In this document: positions 58,541-64,000 of the stretch, in pieces
How positions within the stretch are numbered: the stretch's first letter is position 1
Layout: every line of letters starts with the position of its first letter
Origin: Acheta domesticus
Lineage: Eukaryota; Arthropoda; Insecta; Orthoptera; Gryllidae
NCBI GenBank assembly: GCA_031308135.1
Contig: JAHLJT010008756.1
Span: forward strand, 99,784,510 to 99,848,509
DNA length: 64,000 nt
Reading direction: 5' to 3'
Translations under genes and position numbers: made by a program
The notes under the pieces: model-generated
Seen by the model: only the letters and a program-made list of their open reading frames with translations
Told to the model about the DNA's origin: nothing
Databases searched by the model: none

Positions 58541-60535
58541 TTGAAAGTATACCACAGTTGCATACGTAGTATCATAGCAAATGTTAAACCATTTGTTCTA
58601 AAAAGGAGATGGTCATCTCTGTCCTCAAGAAAGATACCGCAAGGATGGAAAATATGAAAATGCGTTATGATCAAATGCGCATGCGCTCTAAACTGTAAAT
58701 AATTGATGTAAAAGCATAATTGTATACCTTTTTGTTATTGTTTCTCTTGTTGATAACTTACTGATTTCGCTAATAACTGTATCGTTGATTCGACTCAAAT
58801 ACATATATTTAAAAAATTGAATGCCGTGGCCATAGCTCAAAATCTGAACGTACTTTTATACGAACTAGTAGAAAATGATATTAATATATTGCCAAATATC
58901 TGTAGCATTATTTTTTAAATATATAAAATATTCCTTCAATTATATTGCAATTTATTCTGAAGTCCGACGTTGACCTCGCGTTGGTGTTCTCCGGGTACTG
59001 GAATCGTATTTGGAATGCCACTGTGAATCGGCATCCACTTTCGATCATTTCAACTTGAAATGCACTACTAATACTCTTAATGACGTTCAACAGCTTCCTC
59101 TTTGGACAGTTACATAAAATGCATGAATATATTTATAACTCGCATTTGATCATAAAAATGTTATCACTTATGTTGATAAACTTGATAAAGTTTCTGAACA
59201 TGTTAGTGTATGAAGCACAAAATTTACATTCGGAAACGAAAAGAGCCCCGAATGAGGAATATGAATTGGAAAATGCATGCAGCGATAACACAAATAAACA
59301 GCTGTGATCACGCGTGGAGCCAATGGTATTGATTCATCACTCAGCAACTGCAGGCGTATTGATCACAGGGCGGAAAAACGTCAACCTTCGATGTCGGCAA
59401 AACATTTTTGTTCAAGATGACAGGGGCTGACCACAGCACTAGATTTAATCAACAATTCATAGAACAACAATTATACAAATTTTACTAATTGTGAATTGCA
59501 AAATAATTGCGTAGAAATCCTGGTCATTGATTTTGCCATCATTTGTAACTGAATCTGTCATATGTCTGACGTTATAAATGTAATGCATCGATTCTTTTTG
59601 AACGTATCGCCAACTACCCGAGTCAAAATATGTCAATCAGATTATCTAAATTGAGTGAATGTCCCTTAGTAAATAACATTTTGTGATTTTTATATAGTTA
59701 CTACTATTGATTGTAAGTGTAATAAAAGCTGTCTACTCTCCTTGAAACGTTTTACAATTTAAAAAATAATTCTCAATATTAATTGATATGCCGTTGAAAT
59801 AATTATATCGGACGCAGGAGTACCGACAATATGTATGGTATGATACTACATTATAATGTTAGCGTTAATTAAAGACAATTTTTATCCCAAAGACCATTTA
59901 AAATATTCCTTAGAAATACGATAAAATGAGATTTTCTTGATCTTTCCGCACAATCATGAGGATATTGGCAAAAAGTAATGCAAGGTCGGTGACTCGAAGC
60001 TACAACCTAGCGCCTCACTTACACTCCGCACGGGCGGGACTTTCATGAGGATGGAGAAGTAGCATAGTCTCCAGAATCCCATCACTGGCAGTCTATGCGA
60101 ATAATTTAATTGCAGATATAATTAATATAGAGACCGGAAAGACCTTCAATTAAAAATCTTTCGACAACAGCAGTTACAGAACGATCCTGGAATGTTTCAA
60201 TTGCCGAAACAAGCGACGTTCCTCCAGAAAAGAAGGTTAAATTAAAACAATCCAAATATTTGTCATCATTAATTCAACAAACACCATCTAATTTTCTCAA
60301 CATAATGTTTTTAATTATTTTATCACTGAAATTTTATTTTAATTCTATAGGCAAGGGAAATGTCAGCTGGAGTTTTTCAAAAACAGTTATTTGAATGTAG
60401 CGTAAATTAACGACATAGGGCAAACGAATTTAGTCCAAATTCTGAAAAATTGCTTCATTAACCATAACAAAATCCAGTTTAGGTCTGTGACTCGGTTCAA
60501 TGCCTCCTGCACAATTTATTTCCGAACGGCAAAAT
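58541..60535. other. AT-rich spacer
   Basis: No gene or repeat recognised. Confidence 0.5.
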
Positions 60536-60539
60536 CGTG

Positions 60540-61145
60540 TCATGAAGCTCATTGCTCTGACGCGATTTGAAGGTAGGGGCTGCATTGCGAGGGTGGGAGC
60601 TGTGGCGGCCAAAAGCGCCAGGGGGCGTGGGGTGAAGGGTCACGAGGCGCGAGAGAGGGGCGTGGCGAAAGGGTCGAGGGAGGCATCAGCGAAGAACGGC
60701 GCGCGACTTGGCCGTTCGCCATAGGCTCAGGGCCGAGCCCGGCGCTGGCCGCCCGCACTGCGGCCTCGGCCGGCGGCGGCGGCGGCGGCGAGAGCGTCGC
60801 CCTGCCGTGCGGCCCGCGCTATCGACGCGACGGCGACGGCCGCGGTGGCGGTGCGTGAGGGCAGAGGTGGCGGCGGTGGCGGCGGCAGCGCCGACTGCCA
60901 CTGCCACCGCCGCCGCCAGTCCTGAAAACAGCCCGCGAGCGGATCGAACTGTGGACCGCCGCCGCCACTGCCACCGCCGTCGTCGTCGCCGCCGCGCGCA
61001 CCACGGGCGACCGCTCGATACGGGGAACCACTGCAATGCTGCCAACAGGCGCCGCGCCGCCGCTGCCGCCCCGCCACCGCCGCCCCGCCGCCGCCCCGCG
61101 CCGGCGCCTTCTGCGGTGCGTGCCAGGCGCGCGCTTATCGAGAGC
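60540..61145. promoter_or_regulatory. CpG island 10 with GGN/CCN strand switch
   Basis: A CpG-dense island. GGC/GGT triplets dominate 60,770-60,890 and CCG/CCA triplets dominate 60,895-61,110, so the strand bias flips at about 60,891. The flip creates a hairpin: 60,866-60,888 pairs with 60,895-60,917, with three mismatches in 23. Two further CCG/CGC-rich tracts lie at 60,957-60,995 and 61,050-61,105. Long Arg/Pro/Ala frames are compositional. Promoter function is possible but unproven. Confidence 0.5.
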
Positions 61146-62849
61146 ATCTGGACATACTTTTCACATAACAAACGTAGGCCAATGCGACATTATGCCCCAA
61201 CTGTTCAACGTGCGCTGCATTGACAGACATGCCGCAAGCAGCAGTCGGAACTTCAGCCACAAAATATTCTTTATTTTGGATTTTGTAAATACAAACTATT
61301 GAACTCTTATTTCATTTATTTATCACATGAAAAGTTTCATTAACACAACTTGTAACAGTCTGGGAAGTACTCAAATTTTGTTTCGTTATTTGTCGAATCT
61401 GATCTTTGCACTTTTTTGGTCGGCTCGACTACATTGCAGGTGCGACGCTCCAAGGATTCAGTTACTGAAGGCAAAACGCGAAGAGAAGAAATGAGACACG
61501 CGGCGGCCTCCAACCAACTTATGCACGAAATCACAAAAACTTCATCCAAGAGAATTTAAATCTGATTGTTCAAGTTGCATGATCTTGCAAGGTCGTAGAG
61601 TTAAAATCACGCATTTAAATCAGCACACATTAAAACACTATTTCTAAAAACCAATTTATGCAATGCAATAGATAAAAGAAATCTGAACTACAATGAAAGT
61701 TTTTCAATAAAATGATGCTGGCGTTTGAAAATTCGTTGCATCTTATGTATGTTACACAAGAGAAATTTTGAAATTAGTTTCGAGAAAAATTCAAAAAACC
61801 ATTAATTAATCATCATGAAATTATAATAACATTTCCGAACACACGAAAGATACTGAAGGCAACTGAGGAGCGATGGAAATTATCTGAGTAGGCAAAACTC
61901 AAAGAATAACTTCGAATTTCTTATCATTGTTAGCATTATAGGTAAAAGTTTCACAAAGCAGATTATTTAAAAATTGAATTGCTTCTTAATTTTTATTTAT
62001 AAATATAATTACGAACATCATGACACTTGGTACTCTAGGGTGAATTTGCCTGGGTAGAGGCCTATATATCGAAATTGTCATTTATTGAAAGGATGTCAAT
62101 CTACAGTGTATCCCTGCCCTAGTAAGGTCTGTCCTGCACTGCGCGCGCTGCCCAAAATGCTGTGCTCCATTCCACCCCCCAGCCCTCCCTCACGCTTGCC
62201 GTCATCTCTTGCTCGATCCCCCCACTCCCCGCCCTTTGCAGCGCTGCCCTGTTCGCTACGGTCGTTGCTATGGTCTGCTATAAACAATATTCTCGGCAAA
62301 ATTCCACTAACAATATTGGACTACAATTTTGAAAGGCTAATGATGCTCATGGAATAAATAAGAAGTATTTAATAGAAGCATTTATAGGATTTTACAAAAA
62401 AAAATAATGAATGTTTATATAAAATTGAAATTTTCAACGAATTGTATAGTATTGTACTGTACATGTGAAAACTATTTTAGATGTCGCTACTGACCTCCCA
62501 GTTGATATGACAATAAATAAATTGATATAAAACTAGTGGTGTTTCTGAAAGACACATTCTTTTTCTCGTAGTAGCTAGTTTCCTTATCTCTTCAGTGTGG
62601 GTACCTTTTACAGTTTTGCCCTCAGTTGCCACTTCGCGCATTGGCGCTTCAATAGTAATTTACGCAATTAGTTTATAATATTAAGCTTTATTGCACGAGA
62701 ATATGTTTTGAAAATGAGCGACGTAAGCAGCGAGGTTTCAAATTTATACAAATGTAAAAAGCAACATTATAAACGAGTTGCGCACGCAATGTTTTGTACG
62801 TGTGTAATGTTAGTAGAAAAATATATTATTTTAAGAATATTACAAAAAC
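61146..62849. other. Spacer
   Basis: AT-rich except for a balanced patch at 62,110-62,280 with C-rich words and a gcgcgcgc-type stretch. No gene recognised. Confidence 0.45.
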
Positions 62850-63690
62850 AGTTAAACCTTGTCCGAAATGGCAATTTTTATTGAAAAATTTTGAGCCGTT
62901 TTCAAGAAAATGGCCTTTAAGTGCTACTGTAAATACAAAATTTAAAGCTCTTTTAAAGAAAATTTTTGAGTTTTCGAAAAACTTCATTTGTAGTCATTTG
63001 AAGGACTTACACTCACTTCAACAGTTTTTACAAATTGCCAGAAATGTGCATTTTAACGGTATGAGAGAACTTTCAAAAAAATTAAATTTCTGTAATTTTT
63101 GGAAAAAACATACCCCAAAATGCACTTTACGCCATAATAAAGAGTGCAATTAGCACTATCCATTCGAAAAGTTTAAACAAAAAATGTGAAGCCATTTTTG
63201 AGAAAATGGCGTTTGAGCGTTTCTGACATTGCGCAATTTTGAGCTAGTTTTATTAAGTTTTAAATTCAATTTTCGAGAAACTTTATTTGACATAATTTAA
63301 GGACATGTACTCATTAATGTAATAATGTTAACATATAGCAACGAATGTAAATATTAACGACGTGAGAGACAAGTAAAAGAAATTACATTTACATAATTAA
63401 AAAAAAGAATAGAACAATATGGCGTCAATGTCATCTCATAGTGTACATTTATCACTATTCCTGCAAAAAGTTTGAAGAAAAAATTTGCAGGCGTTTTTGG
63501 AAAATTCTGGTGTTTGAAATTTTTTAAAACTTCAAATATTGCGTGCAAAAAAATGTAGTTTGTGCGGCGATAGATGGCAGCTGACACGAGTATGTGTCAA
63601 TTCCGAATAGCTAACCCAGACCCAAGGAAATAGAAAACTAATACGGGAAAGTCTGTGCCATTCTGTAACACCACTAATTTGTAATTGCTA
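62850..63690 (+). mobile_element. Family A element, copy 2 (three modules, right end)
   Basis: Module starts lie at about 62,893, 63,188 and 63,487, spacing 295 and 299, each with the gagcc/gaagcc/gcaggc word and downstream gaaaa. The second module (63,188-63,440) aligns closely with the first module of copy 1: aaaatggcgtttgagcgttt, ctagttttt/ctagttttatt, gagaaacttta, a caatatggcgt-atgtcatct block, and ctcata. It ends with the inverted form of the 120-bp end of copy 1 (63,546-63,690). Confidence 0.6.
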
Positions 63691-64000
63691 CATACTCTTG
63701 CCATCCGCCATCTATCACCGCCAAAAGTAATTTTTTTTGTCATTTTCTTAATTTTTCCGTTTATTATTGGTAGAATATTAAAGAACACAAAAACCTAGTT
63801 CTAAATGGCAATTTTCTTTTAAAAATTAGAATTATCGTACGTATAGTTTAGGCGCTAGCAATGTTCACAGACCGACAGACAGACGGTCGTTTTCCTTTCA
63901 ATTAGTTTTTCAGTATCAAGTACCCACAAAACACGGATTCTGGCTACACCACGAGTTAGGGGATTTTTTTCTTAATTTAGCAACTGATTTTATCCACTTT
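63691..64000 (+). mobile_element. Family A element, copy 3, joined to reverse family B, cut by window end
   Basis: Starts inside the terminal repeat (aattgctacatactcttgcc, then catctatcaccgcc), repeats the internal block tttgtcattttcttaatttt of copy 1, then skips the modules and goes to the tail (gtttaggcgctagcaatgtt, then cacagaccgacagacagacg). From about 63,900 it reads as family B in reverse: tatcaagtacccacaaaaca, ggctacaccacgagtta, ttagcaactga and atccactt. The join suggests family B is the outer part of the same composite element. Confidence 0.5.

Noticed and set aside
60686..61223. Arg/Ala-rich frames of 161-171 codons in island 10
   Set aside because: Compositional; open on both strands at once and without domains.
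62794..63153. 119-codon Lys/Phe-rich frame
   Set aside because: Falls in the first module of a family A repeat; the frame is not kept in the other modules.
1..64000. CRISPR array, operon, prophage or other prokaryotic system
   Set aside because: No regularly spaced direct repeats with unique spacers, no dense same-strand genes or ribosome binding sites; the sequence is plainly eukaryotic.

Overview
The window is eukaryotic nuclear DNA, most likely from an arthropod and probably an insect with a large, repeat-rich genome. The evidence is the kind of repeats present: a Tc1/IS630-type DDE transposase, a Jockey-type LINE, a long-bodied tRNA-headed SINE, PIF/Harbinger-like MITEs and elements whose ends resemble piggyBac. 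I could not fix the species. The background is AT-rich, with no operons, no long uninterrupted reading frames, and no rRNA or functional tRNA gene that I can see. I found no host protein-coding gene I would defend. The long open frames lie in GC-rich low-complexity islands or tandem repeats, and the recognisable protein similarity belongs to dead transposable elements. The window is therefore intergenic or lies inside a very long intron.

Two kinds of landscape alternate. The first is about ten sharply bounded GC- and CpG-rich islands (near 3.3-3.8, 11.3-11.8, 16.8-17.2, 26.2-26.5, 27.5-27.8, 34.7-34.8, 36.4-37.1, 41.1-41.4, 46.6-47.3 and 60.5-61.1 kb). Some carry CCAAT-like, octamer-like or TTTATGG motifs; others are mainly triplet repeats. 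The second is AT-rich sequence packed with old mobile elements and simple repeats.

From left to right. 0-10 kb: a (TA)n palindrome, a CTAGT-ending repeat, an unclassified repeat (family B), and two copies of a terminal-inverted-repeat element (family D), one split by a Harbinger-like MITE. 10-18 kb: SINE copy 1 beside an island, a G-rich pentamer minisatellite at 14.5 kb, and an island with twin TTTATGGGG motifs. 18-23.6 kb: a 3.3-kb transposon with TTAACCCTAG ends, a broken IS630/Tc1-type transposase and SINE copy 2 nested inside that transposase with a 12-bp target duplication; then SINE copy 3. 23.6-34.6 kb: mostly AT-rich DNA, two islands, and a LINE relic at 30.4-31.9 kb. 34.6-47.3 kb: a compound 20/27-bp minisatellite, a GGN triplet array, a long foldback at 42.6-43.0 kb, and SINE copy 4 abutting the largest island. 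47.3-64 kb: repeats built from a module of about 297 bp (family A; near 50, 55 and 63 kb), a 32-bp-stem hairpin at 51.1 kb, a degraded Jockey reverse transcriptase at 56 kb, and further family B copies.

The best-supported observations are the SINE-in-transposase nest, the transposon whose ends fit both TTAA and TA duplications, the 136-bp foldback, the modular family A element, and the MITE insertion whose empty site is preserved in a second copy. All similarity calls were made by eye; no database search was run.
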